The notes below the pieces were generated by a model that was given only the letters and a program-made list of their open reading frames with translations, was not told the origin of the DNA and searched no databases. Of a DNA stretch of 24,416 bases, positions 1-7,181 are shown piece by piece. This stretch comes from JACPHB01 sp964553885 (GTDB lineage Bacteria > Patescibacteriota > Minisyncoccia > UBA10092): positions 1-24,416 of the forward strand of contig CAZKLP010000011.1 in the NCBI GenBank assembly GCA_964553885.1, in the 5' to 3' direction. Numbering within the stretch: the first letter of the stretch is position 1; every line of letters begins with the position of its first letter. Made by a program: the position numbers and the translations under genes.

Positions 1-573
1 GAATTAGACAAACAGCTTTCCTCTTTGCTTCAAAAATTTTCTTTGAGACCGGATTGGGCGGCAGGATTACGAGAAATGCTTGGAAAAGACAAGAAGGAAG
101 CCGCCCAATCCTCAACCGCTTTTGTTCAAGAATCGCGAAACAGAATCCGTACTATCACAACGAAACTCCAGCGACTTCTTGATGGATATTTAGAGCAAGA
201 CATCGAGCAAGAAATTTACCGAACAGAAAAAGCAAAACTCCTTTCCGAAAAGAAGTCGCTGGAAGAACAATCTACCCGTCTTGAACAAAAGCGGACTGGC
301 TGGCTCGAACCGCTTGAGGAATGGATAAAAGAGGCAGAATCCCTGCCTAAAATCGCACAAGAGAGCAACCTTTTTGCAAAAAAGGTTGCTTGTCGAACTT
401 TGTTCGGCTCGAACCTCGTTTTGGCTAATCGCGAGGCGCGCCTGCGCGCGCCGAGCGGAGAGGATTTCCCCCCACAAAATCAATGGGCGGCACTTTGTGC
501 CGCCCACGATCTGGCTCTCAAAAAGCCGAAAAGTTTTGTCTTGGTGCCGCGGGAGAGAGTCGAACTCTCATGA
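1..573 (+). CDS. C-terminal part of a probable large serine recombinase (5' truncated by window)
   Basis: The frame is open from base 1 and ends at TGA 571-573; a TTG at 25 is only an internal codon. About 190 residues are visible. The first ~110 are charged and helical, like the coiled-coil region behind the zinc ribbon of large serine recombinases (the stretch LDGYLEQDIEQEIY then LLSEKKSLEE is typical). It is followed by the ending FGSNLVL...PQNQWAAL, which I recall from many CPR serine recombinases. No catalytic domain is in view, so the role (site-specific integration or excision) is inferred. The last ~10 codons are the antisense of tRNA-Leu(CAA), as expected if the gene sits at the edge of an element integrated in that tRNA. 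Three GC- or T-rich hairpins lie in the coding region (365-389, 435-452, 484-506). Confidence 0.7.
   Translation, partial: ELDKQLSSLLQKFSLRPDWAAGLREMLGKDKKEAAQSSTAFVQESRNRIRTITTKLQRLLDGYLEQDIEQEIYRTEKAKLLSEKKSLEEQSTRLEQKRTGWLEPLEEWIKEAESLPKIAQESNLFAKKVACRTLFGSNLVLANREARLRAPSGEDFPPQNQWAALCAAHDLALKKPKSFVLVPRERVELS
542..573. other. Candidate attachment-site half at the tRNA-Leu 3' end
   Basis: The final codons of the recombinase gene and the 3' end of tRNA-Leu(CAA), including its encoded CCA, are the same DNA. An integrase gene abutting a tRNA 3' end is a classical arrangement for integrated elements, where the crossover restores the tRNA. The second copy that would mark the other end lies outside the window, so this is inference. 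Confidence 0.4.
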
Positions 574-628
574 GGTTGCCCTCGCTGGATTTTGAGTCCA
601 GTGCGTCTGCCAGTTCCGCCACCGCGGC
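542..628 (-). tRNA. tRNA-Leu(CAA)
   Basis: Read on the minus strand this folds as a full class II tRNA. The seven-pair acceptor stem is GCCGCGG/CCGCGGC. The anticodon loop CTCAAAA gives anticodon CAA, for the UUG codon. The long variable arm is GAGG-GCAA-CCTC, the T arm GAGAG-TTCGACT-CTCTC, and the discriminator base is A, as usual for leucine. The CCA end is encoded (complement of 542-544), unlike the other tRNAs in this window. Its 3' end overlaps the stop-proximal 32 bases of the convergent recombinase gene. Confidence 0.95.
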
Positions 629-638
629 ATTTTTCTTA

Positions 639-667
639 TTGATTTTGCCATAAAATCGGCGTATAGT
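639..667 (+). promoter_or_regulatory. Promoter of parAB
   Basis: TTGATT (639-644), a 17-base spacer and TATAGT (662-667) form a good sigma-70-type promoter. The -10 box ends only nine bases before the parA ATG at 677, so the transcript would be leaderless or nearly so. No Shine-Dalgarno sequence is present. Confidence 0.65.
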
Positions 668-676
668 AAATACATA

Positions 677-1447
677 ATGGCGCGGATTCTTGCTATCGCA
701 AATCAAAAAGGGGGAGTTGGGAAAAGTACAACGGCGATAAATTTATCGGCTTATCTTGCGGCACTTGGAAAATATATCTTGCTTGTTGATTTGGACCCGC
801 AAGCTAACGCCACAGTCGGCCTGGGATTTGACTCGCGGAAAATTGATAAGCATATTTATCATTGTTTGGCTAAATTTTTGGAGCCGGAAGAAATTATAAA
901 AAAAACCGGTCTTTTCGGTTATGATCTTTTGCCGGCGGCGCCCGCTTTGGCGGGCGCCGCGGTAGAATTAGTAAATTTAGAACGCCGGGAATGGCGACTT
1001 TACGACTTGCTTAGAAAAATAAGAACCAACTATGACTACATTATAGTTGACTCGCCGCCTTCTTTGGGCCTTTTAACTTTAAACGGACTGGTGGCGGCAG
1101 AGGAGGTGATTATTCCGGTCCAGTGCGAGTATTACGCGCTTGAAGGCCTCAGTCAGCTTCTTGAAACTATTGATTTAATACGCCATAATTTAGGAAAGGA
1201 TTTAAAAGTTAAAGGAGCGCTTCTCACGATGTATGATAAGCGGCAAAAATTAAGCCGGGACGTGGTAAAAGAAGTTCGCAGAAATTTCCCGCATTATGTT
1301 TTTTCTGCTACGATACCTCGCTGTGTAGCTTTGGCCGAAGCGCCGAGTTTCGGCAAAACAATTTTATGGCACTCGCCATATTCTTTGGGTGGCCATGCTT
1401 ACAGAGAGTTGGCTCAAGAAATAATTAATTTAGATAAAAAATTATGA
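677..1447 (+). CDS. parA: Chromosome-partitioning ATPase ParA/Soj
   Basis: This 256-aa protein is a deviant Walker ATPase of the ParA/MinD superfamily. It dimerises on nucleoid DNA with ATP and is released by ParB, and so drives segregation of the origin region. The P-loop KGGVGKSTT lies at about residues 11-19, the switch I motif DLDPQANAT at about 39-47, and the Walker B-like motif IIVDSPPSLG near 117-126. Length and motif spacing are normal for chromosomal Soj. The stop overlaps the parB start in ATGA (1444-1447), so the pair is co-transcribed and translationally coupled. The codons for LPAAPALAGAAV form a perfect 11-bp hairpin with a TTTG loop at 935-960, a strong structure inside a gene. 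I saw no canonical parS site in the window. Confidence 0.96.
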   Translation: MARILAIANQKGGVGKSTTAINLSAYLAALGKYILLVDLDPQANATVGLGFDSRKIDKHIYHCLAKFLEPEEIIKKTGLFGYDLLPAAPALAGAAVELVNLERREWRLYDLLRKIRTNYDYIIVDSPPSLGLLTLNGLVAAEEVIIPVQCEYYALEGLSQLLETIDLIRHNLGKDLKVKGALLTMYDKRQKLSRDVVKEVRRNFPHYVFSATIPRCVALAEAPSFGKTILWHSPYSLGGHAYRELAQEIINLDKKL

Positions 1448-2361
1448 AATTTTCGGGTTTAGGAAAAGGACTAGAGTCGCTTATTCCAAAATCTTCCCAT
1501 GACGAAAGATTAGGAATTGAAGTCCGAGCTGATTTGCATGGGCCTAAAATTAGAGAAAGCGTTTTTTTGATTGAAATTGACAGAGTAAAAGAAAATCCTT
1601 ACCAGCCGCGCCGTGATTTTAATAAAGAAGAACTGGAATCTTTGGCGGGTTCAATAAGGGAACATGGAATTTTACAACCCTTGGTTGTTACTAAGACGGA
1701 AGAGGAAACGGTTTCGGGCATTAAGGTTTCTTACGAATTGGTAGCTGGCGGGCGGCGGCTTAAGGCCGCCAAAATAGCAGGGCTTAATTTTGTTCCGGCC
1801 GTTATCAGGCCGAAAACCGAAGAAAAACAAAAACTGGAGCTGGCTTTAGTTGAAAATATCCAGAGAGCCGATTTAAACGCCGTTGAAAAAGCGCGCGGTT
1901 ACCAGCGGCTTCAAGAAGAATTCGGGCTGACTCAAAAAGAGGTCGCTCTAAAAATCGGGCAATCGCGGGAATTGGTGGCTAACACAATGCGCCTTTTGGA
2001 GCTTCCGATAGAAATCTTAAAAGCGATTGAGCTTGGAAAAATTTCCGAGGGCCACGGTCGGGCGATTTTGGCTCTTAGCGATGATAATCAAAAAATCGCC
2101 TTAATGAATGAAATACTGTTAAAAAATCTTTCAGTGAGAGCTACCGAAAGTTTGGGGAGGCAAGTTAAAGGGATAACTAAAAAAGTAAGGGAAAACGCGC
2201 TTGACGCGGAGTCAAAAGAACTGGAATCGCGGCTTGAAGAATTTTTCGGAACAAGGGTAAAACTTGCCAAAACCGGCGGTCGAGGAAAAATTCTTATTGA
2301 GTTTTATTCTCCGGAAGAACTTAACGCGATTCTTGCTAAAATTCTAAATTCTAAATTCTAA
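1444..2361 (+). CDS. parB: Chromosome-partitioning protein ParB/Spo0J
   Basis: This 305-aa CTP-dependent DNA clamp loads at parS sites and stimulates ParA. Box I is ENPYQPRRDF (about residues 51-60), the CTP-binding box II is GGRRLKAAK (about 102-110), where most ParBs have GERR, and box III is ALVENIQR (about 133-140). The central helix-turn-helix LTQKEVALKIGQSRELV follows near 159-175. The C-terminal ~50 residues would be the dimerisation domain. The gene overlaps parA by four bases. Its stop codon (2359-2361) interlocks with the stop of the convergent rel gene (2358-2360). The last 20 bases are a 7-bp tandem repeat of ATTCTAA. The E-to-G change in box II is unusual but lies outside the arginine pair. 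Confidence 0.95.
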   Translation: MKFSGLGKGLESLIPKSSHDERLGIEVRADLHGPKIRESVFLIEIDRVKENPYQPRRDFNKEELESLAGSIREHGILQPLVVTKTEEETVSGIKVSYELVAGGRRLKAAKIAGLNFVPAVIRPKTEEKQKLELALVENIQRADLNAVEKARGYQRLQEEFGLTQKEVALKIGQSRELVANTMRLLELPIEILKAIELGKISEGHGRAILALSDDNQKIALMNEILLKNLSVRATESLGRQVKGITKKVRENALDAESKELESRLEEFFGTRVKLAKTGGRGKILIEFYSPEELNAILAKILNSKF

Positions 2362-4049
2362 ATTTTATAACTCACTTCTTCCACTCCTTTGGTTTTTTTT
2401 ATGGAAAACAAAAGCTCTTCAAGCTTTTGTTTATTTTTTGGTTCAATCGCAAAATTTAAGTAGTGATAGGGGTCTTTTCCTCCCTCGCTTTTCGCGGAAA
2501 GAATATTTATTTTATGGGAAGAGATTATATTGGTTACGTCTTTTAAAATGCCAATGCGGTCGCGCACTACCACTCGCAGGTTAATCGCGGGGGGCGCTTT
2601 AACGCGGTCTCGGCTTAAATTTTTCGTTTTTAATTTTATAACGCTTCTGATTCTTTCTTTGGCCAAATTTGTTTTTACGAAACCAAGCCAATCTTCCGAT
2701 GGCTTTTTATTTTTTTGGATCAAAATTTCAATCGCGTCTCCCGATTGCAGTTCGGTGTTTAAAGGCATAATTTTTCCGTTAACTTTAGCGCCGGCGCATT
2801 GATGTCCGACATCGCTGTGAATCGCATAAGCGAAATCAACAGGCGTGGCGCCTTCTGGAAGGTCTAAGGCGTCGCCTTTGGGGGTTAAAACGAAAATCCG
2901 ATCTTTTAAAAAATCAATTTTGAGCGACTGCAAAAATTCATCACTACCCCTAACCGCTTTTTGCCACTCTCGCAATTGTTCAACCCAAGCCAGTTCTTTT
3001 TTAGAAACGCTAAGGTCGCGGCCGAAATAGTTATGTTCCTTATAAGCCCAATGGGCGGTGATGCCATTTTCCGCTTTGTCATGCATTTCCGGTGTGCGGA
3101 TTTGAATTTCGGTTACTTTTCCGTCCGGGCCGAAAACCGAAGTGTGCAGACTTTGATAGCCATTGGGTTTCGGCGTGGCTATATAATCTTTTATCAGTCC
3201 GGGGACAGGTCTCCAAACTTGATGAATGGTGCCTAAAGCCAAGTAGCAATCGTCAATGTTTTTCATTATGATTCTAGCAGCTACAAGATCGTGAATTTTA
3301 TCAAAATCCATCTGATAACGAATCAATTTTTTATATAAACTGTAAAAATGCTTGGCTCGGGCGTGGATTTCTATCGGAACAATGTTTTCACCCTTAAAAA
3401 TTTTATAAATAATTGACCCAATATTGTTAATATAGGCTTTGCGCGTTTCGTATCTTTCAACTATTTCGTTTTCAAGCCATCCATATTTTTCAGGATATAA
3501 ATATTTAAAAGCTAAATCCTCCAGTTGGCCTTTTAACTCGCCCATTCCCAGCCGATAGGCTAAAGGCGCGTAAATTTCTAATGTTTCTAAAGCGATTCGC
3601 TGTTGTTTTTCATTTGGAAGACAATGAAGCGTCTGCATATTATCGTAGCGGTCGGCCAATTTTATCAGAACCACTCTGATATCTTTAGCCATTGCTAAAA
3701 ACATTTTTCTTAAATTTTCCGTTTTGCCTTGCGCGCCGCCGTACTTAATTTTGTTTAATTTAGTTACGCCGTTAACAAGGAACGCGACAGTTTTTCCGAA
3801 ACTTTTTTCAATATCGCTTAAAGTATATTGTGTGTCCTCAACCACATCATGAAGGATGGCGGCGGCCACGGTTTCGGTATCGAGGTTCATTTTGACAAGT
3901 ATTAAAGCAACGCTTAAAGGGTGCTGAATATAGGGTTCGCCCGATTCCCGTTTTTGGCCTCTATGAGCTTTTTCGGCCATCTCGAAAGCCATCTTAATCA
4001 GATTTTTTTCTTCGCTATTTTGAAAGTAAGTGAGAATTTTCTCAAGCAT
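2358..4049 (-). CDS. rel: Bifunctional (p)ppGpp synthetase/hydrolase of the Rel/SpoT family, short form
   Basis: This protein makes and degrades the alarmone (p)ppGpp. I place the start at the ATG at 4047-4049, which overlaps topA by eight bases; the longer frame up to 4295 is only topA's C-terminus read in another frame. The 563 residues contain an HD hydrolase domain (H29, H43, H67-D68, E71-D72, then KLADRYDNMQTL), a synthetase domain (HDLVAARII, KDYIATPKPNGYQSLHTS, EIQIRTPEMHDKAENG), a TGS domain (about 375-440) and a C-terminal ACT domain (about 490-563). The usual helical and cysteine/zinc-finger region between TGS and ACT is missing, which explains a length about 150 aa below normal. 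The RFKD loop of bifunctional enzymes reads LIKD (285-288). It is the last gene of dprA-topA-rel. Confidence 0.93.
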   Translation of the reverse strand: MLEKILTYFQNSEEKNLIKMAFEMAEKAHRGQKRESGEPYIQHPLSVALILVKMNLDTETVAAAILHDVVEDTQYTLSDIEKSFGKTVAFLVNGVTKLNKIKYGGAQGKTENLRKMFLAMAKDIRVVLIKLADRYDNMQTLHCLPNEKQQRIALETLEIYAPLAYRLGMGELKGQLEDLAFKYLYPEKYGWLENEIVERYETRKAYINNIGSIIYKIFKGENIVPIEIHARAKHFYSLYKKLIRYQMDFDKIHDLVAARIIMKNIDDCYLALGTIHQVWRPVPGLIKDYIATPKPNGYQSLHTSVFGPDGKVTEIQIRTPEMHDKAENGITAHWAYKEHNYFGRDLSVSKKELAWVEQLREWQKAVRGSDEFLQSLKIDFLKDRIFVLTPKGDALDLPEGATPVDFAYAIHSDVGHQCAGAKVNGKIMPLNTELQSGDAIEILIQKNKKPSEDWLGFVKTNLAKERIRSVIKLKTKNLSRDRVKAPPAINLRVVVRDRIGILKDVTNIISSHKINILSAKSEGGKDPYHYLNFAIEPKNKQKLEELLFSIKKTKGVEEVSYKI

Positions 4050-6042
4050 TTTCTTCTTTGTCCTTTGAAGCCTTTGGCGAAGGAGGATGCGGGTTTTGCC
4101 AGCTGGCCCAGTCACATTTCGGCCAATTGGAACAGCCCCAGAAAGTTCGGCCTTTTTTGGTGCGGCGTCTCGTGATATGGCCGGTTTCACATTTCGTGCA
4201 GGGGCCCAAATCTTCCGACACTTCTTTTTCTTTCGGTTCGAGCGGCGCGGTATATTTGCAATTTGGGAAACCACTGCAGGCGTAAAATTTTCCATAACGG
4301 CCCATTCTTATTATTAGATCTTTTCCGCATTGTGGGCATTTTAAGTCGGTTTTTTCCATTGTGATTTCTTTTTTACTTAATTCTTCCGATTTTTTATCCA
4401 AGTTTGCCTTAAAAGGCGTCCAAAATTCTTTAATCACCGGCTGCCATTTTTTCTTGCCGTCCGCGATATCGTCAAGATCTTCTTCCATTCTCGCGGTAAA
4501 TTGGATATCCACGATATTAGGGAAATGTTCAACTAAAATATCATTTACTAAAGTGCCGATATCGGTAGGTTTTAGGCGTTTCTGTTCGTCTTTAATAACG
4601 TAAAGGCGCGCCTGAATGGTTGCCATAGTCGGAGCGTAAGTTGAAGGCCGGCCTATGCCATATTCTTCAAGCGCTTTAATTAAACTGGCTTCATTATATC
4701 GCGGCAACGGTTCGGTGAAATGCTGTTCCGATTTTAATTCTTTTAATTTTAATTTTTCTTTTTCTAGAAGTTTTGGCAATTCAGTTTCGGCGGTTTTCAT
4801 CGGGTAAACCCTAAGGAAGCCGTCAAATTTTAAAACATTGCCATTCGCCCTAAAAGTGTATTTTAAAGCGGTTATATCGACACTGCTCGCGTCAAAAATG
4901 GCGTTGGACATTTGAGTTGCCATAAATCGGCGCCAGATTAAATCGTAAAGTTTATATTGCTGGGGCGCGAGTTTGACTCTAATCGATTCCGGTTCGGTGT
5001 CTGGCGAAGCCGGTCTTATGGCTTCGTGAGCTTCCTGGGCTGATTTTGACTTTGTTTTATAAATTCGCGGCGACTGCGTGAGATAATTATTGCCGAATGT
5101 TTTTCCTATTTTTTCCCGCGCGGCTGCTATTGATTCCGTTGACAAATTTACCGAGTCGGTTCTCATATAGGTGATAAGGCCGGTTTCGTAAAGCTGTTGA
5201 GCCAGCATCATGGTTTGCTTGGCGCTAAAACCGAATTTAGCAAAAGCGGTTTGCTGTAATGTTGAAGTTATAAAAGGCGCTGACGGCTGCCTTTTTATTT
5301 CTTTTTTAATTATCTTTTCTACCGAATAATCAGCGCCGTTTAAATTCGAGATAATTTTATCGGCCGCGTCTTTAGTGTTTATGGAAAATTTATCAAGTTT
5401 TTTATCCGCGATTTTTATCAGTTGAGCCTCAAATTCTTTATCGGAGCCGGACGATTTTAAAAATGCGGTTATCGTCCAGTATTCTTCCGGTTTGAAATTT
5501 AAAATTTCACGTTCTCTTTCAACTACAAAGCGAACCGCCACGGATTGAACACGGCCGGCCGACAGGCCTTTGGCGACTTTTTTCCATAAGAAAGGCGAAA
5601 GTTTATAACCGACTAAACGGTCTAAAATTCGCCGCGCTTGCTGGGCATTTATGAGATTTTCATCAATATCGCGCGGATTTTTTAAGGCATTTTCAATCGC
5701 CGATTTCGTGATTTCATGAAAAACAATTCTTTCATGAGGTTTTTTTTCTAGGCCGAGAGCATTGATAAGATGCCAAGAAATCGCTTCGCCTTCCCGGTCT
5801 TCATCGGTCGCGAGAATTATTTTTTCCGATTTTTTAGCGTCAGCTTTTAACTCGGCGACTCTTTTTTTAGCCTTGGGCAAAATTACATACTGTGGTTTGA
5901 AATCATTTTCAACTTCAATGCCAAGCTTAAGCTTCGGCAAATCGCGAACATGGCCAAAAGACGATTCAACTTTAAAATCGCTCCCGAGAAATTGGGAGAT
6001 TGTTCTGGCTTTGGTCGGTGATTCAACAATTACTAATTTCAT
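4042..6042 (-). CDS. topA: DNA topoisomerase I (type IA)
   Basis: This 666-aa enzyme relaxes negative supercoils through a 5'-phosphotyrosine intermediate. It starts with the TOPRIM domain (IVESPTKA; acidic cluster ATDEDREGEA near residues 77-86). Next come LDRLVGYKLSPFLW and the gate region with SAGRVQSVAVR. The catalytic tyrosine is Y292 in GLITYMRTDS. Two C-terminal zinc ribbons, CPQC...CSGFPNC and CTKC...CSNWPKC, end the protein; E. coli TopA (865 aa) has a longer tail. No Shine-Dalgarno precedes the ATG at 6040-6042. The upstream spacer holds an inverted-repeat element (6045-6156), and the stop overlaps the rel start. Confidence 0.97.
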   Translation of the reverse strand: MKLVIVESPTKARTISQFLGSDFKVESSFGHVRDLPKLKLGIEVENDFKPQYVILPKAKKRVAELKADAKKSEKIILATDEDREGEAISWHLINALGLEKKPHERIVFHEITKSAIENALKNPRDIDENLINAQQARRILDRLVGYKLSPFLWKKVAKGLSAGRVQSVAVRFVVEREREILNFKPEEYWTITAFLKSSGSDKEFEAQLIKIADKKLDKFSINTKDAADKIISNLNGADYSVEKIIKKEIKRQPSAPFITSTLQQTAFAKFGFSAKQTMMLAQQLYETGLITYMRTDSVNLSTESIAAAREKIGKTFGNNYLTQSPRIYKTKSKSAQEAHEAIRPASPDTEPESIRVKLAPQQYKLYDLIWRRFMATQMSNAIFDASSVDITALKYTFRANGNVLKFDGFLRVYPMKTAETELPKLLEKEKLKLKELKSEQHFTEPLPRYNEASLIKALEEYGIGRPSTYAPTMATIQARLYVIKDEQKRLKPTDIGTLVNDILVEHFPNIVDIQFTARMEEDLDDIADGKKKWQPVIKEFWTPFKANLDKKSEELSKKEITMEKTDLKCPQCGKDLIIRMGRYGKFYACSGFPNCKYTAPLEPKEKEVSEDLGPCTKCETGHITRRRTKKGRTFWGCSNWPKCDWASWQNPHPPSPKASKDKEENA

Positions 6043-6044
6043 GT

Positions 6045-6156
6045 AAATTCAGATAAATTCAGATGAAAATAAAATTTTAAAATTGCTTAGCCCCACTCCT
6101 CGCTTTGCTCGGAGCGGCTCGCCCCCACCTACAATTTTAAAATTTTATTTTCATCT
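6045..6156. repeat. MITE-like element: 10-bp tandem repeat plus 25-bp perfect inverted repeat
   Basis: AAATTCAGAT is repeated in tandem at 6045-6064. From 6061 to 6085 and from 6132 to 6156 run two perfectly complementary 25-base AT-rich arms, both read outward as AGATGAAAATAAAATTTT. They enclose a 46-base GC-rich centre containing CTCCTCGCTTTGCTCGGAGC. It occupies nearly the whole dprA-topA spacer. The arms closely resemble the solid palindrome at 13039-13076. It could be a miniature mobile or palindromic repeat, or a structured attenuator in the minus-strand mRNA. No clear target-site duplication is seen. Confidence 0.7.
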
Positions 6157-6162
6157 TCATTT

Positions 6163-7044
6163 TTATATTTTAACAAATTTTCCGCCGATATTTTTTATTA
6201 TACCCCGAATTTCCAGCATGGAAACAATTGATAGTGCTCGGCTGGCGGGCATTTTAGCAATTTCGCAAATTTTATCAATATGAATCGGTTCTTTTTCAAC
6301 AATGCTAAAAATCAATTTTTCTTCCGGATTCAATATTTCTTTTTCGTTTTTTTCTTTTTCGCTTTTTAAGTAGGCTAGGTTTAGTTCTTCTAAAATATCA
6401 TCAATAGAAGTAACCATTTTTGCTCCGCTTTTTATCAAGTTGTTCGCGCCTATGGAATTTTTTGAAAAAATAGACCCGGGAATGGCAAAAACCTCGCGAT
6501 TTTGCTCTAGCGCCAGTCGGGCGGTGATTAAGGCGCCGGATTTTTCCGGCGCTTCAACAACCAAAACGCCCCGGGAAAGCCCGGAAACAATCCGGTTGCG
6601 TTCCGGAAAATACCAAATTTCAGATTTGGCTTTGGGTTCATATTCGCTTATAACAGCGCCGCCGGAATCAACTATTTTTTTAACCAGTGCCAAGTTTTCT
6701 TTTGGGAATATTGATGCGTTATCAATGCCAGATCCCAAAACCGCGATTGTCTTACCGTTTTTTGCTAAAGCACCCAAATGGGCTTGAGTGTCTATACCGA
6801 GCGCCAAGCCGCTAACAATGTTAAAACCCAATCCTGTTAGTTCTTTGGCGATTTTAAACGCCAAAGTTTTGCCGTATTCAGAAGCGACCCTAGTGCCGAC
6901 GATGGCAAAATTCATATCATGGTTTTCCGGCAATTTGCCTCTTACGTAAAGTTGTTTCGGGGCGTTTGAAACTTCTTTAAGAATTTTCGGATATTCTTTT
7001 GACGATTTTTTTATGGTTTTAATTTCGGTTAAATATTCTGGCAT
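6163..7044 (-). CDS. dprA: DNA-processing protein A (Smf/DprA)
   Basis: DprA binds incoming single-stranded DNA during natural transformation and loads RecA. The 293-aa protein has the Rossmann-like DprA fold with IVGTR, the loop SGLALGIDTQAH, LGSG and FPERNRIVSGLS, then EAPEKSGALITARLALE. A C-terminal winged-helix domain of about 60 residues follows a charged linker. The N-terminal SAM-like domain found in many DprAs is absent. It is the promoter-proximal gene of dprA-topA-rel and diverges from the secreted-protein block. Together with comEC further on, it supports a DNA-uptake pathway. Confidence 0.95.
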   Translation of the reverse strand: MPEYLTEIKTIKKSSKEYPKILKEVSNAPKQLYVRGKLPENHDMNFAIVGTRVASEYGKTLAFKIAKELTGLGFNIVSGLALGIDTQAHLGALAKNGKTIAVLGSGIDNASIFPKENLALVKKIVDSGGAVISEYEPKAKSEIWYFPERNRIVSGLSRGVLVVEAPEKSGALITARLALEQNREVFAIPGSIFSKNSIGANNLIKSGAKMVTSIDDILEELNLAYLKSEKEKNEKEILNPEEKLIFSIVEKEPIHIDKICEIAKMPASRALSIVSMLEIRGIIKNIGGKFVKI

Positions 7045-7060
7045 TTTAAAAATTTTTAAT

Positions 7061-7084
7061 TTGAATTAAAGATTTTTAATTCAA
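7061..7084. promoter_or_regulatory. Inverted repeat between divergent dprA and the 7182 gene
   Basis: TTGAATTAA (7061-7069) and TTAATTCAA (7076-7084) are perfect 9-base inverted arms around AGATTT. The repeat lies 17 bases upstream of the dprA start and 17 bases before the -35 box of the opposite promoter. It could be an operator for either gene or only AT-rich spacer; the role is a guess. Confidence 0.35.
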
Positions 7085-7100
7085 CCACTATTTCAGATAT

Positions 7101-7181
7101 TTGACAACTATGCAATGATTAAGTTAGGGTGGGCGCAAAGCACTTTTACATAATATGTAAACAACCAGAGAGGGGAAGATA
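7101..7181 (+). promoter_or_regulatory. Promoter and leader, copy 1 of a shared control module
   Basis: TTGACA (7101-7106), 17 bases, then TTAGGGT (7124-7130) in the -10 position. The following leader has the small inverted repeat AAAG-CA-CTTT (7137-7146), the imperfect palindrome TTACAT-AAT-ATGTAA (7146-7160), and a strong purine-rich ribosome site GAGAGGGGAAG seven or so bases before the ATG. The block from TTAGGG to the start codon, and on into the first codons (MNR), recurs almost unchanged at 9091-9160. Confidence 0.7.

Noticed and set aside
374..595. Plus-strand open frame of 73 codons over the tRNA
   Set aside because: It is the antisense of tRNA-Leu in a second frame, a well-known kind of false gene.
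677..2361. parS sites near parAB
   Set aside because: I found no TGTTTCACGTGAAACA-like palindrome in the window; absence by eye is not proof.
4050..4295. N-terminal extension of the Rel reading frame up to 4295
   Set aside because: These 82 codons overlap the zinc-ribbon region of topA in another frame and have no Rel-like sequence; the ATG at 4049 starts a normal N-terminus.
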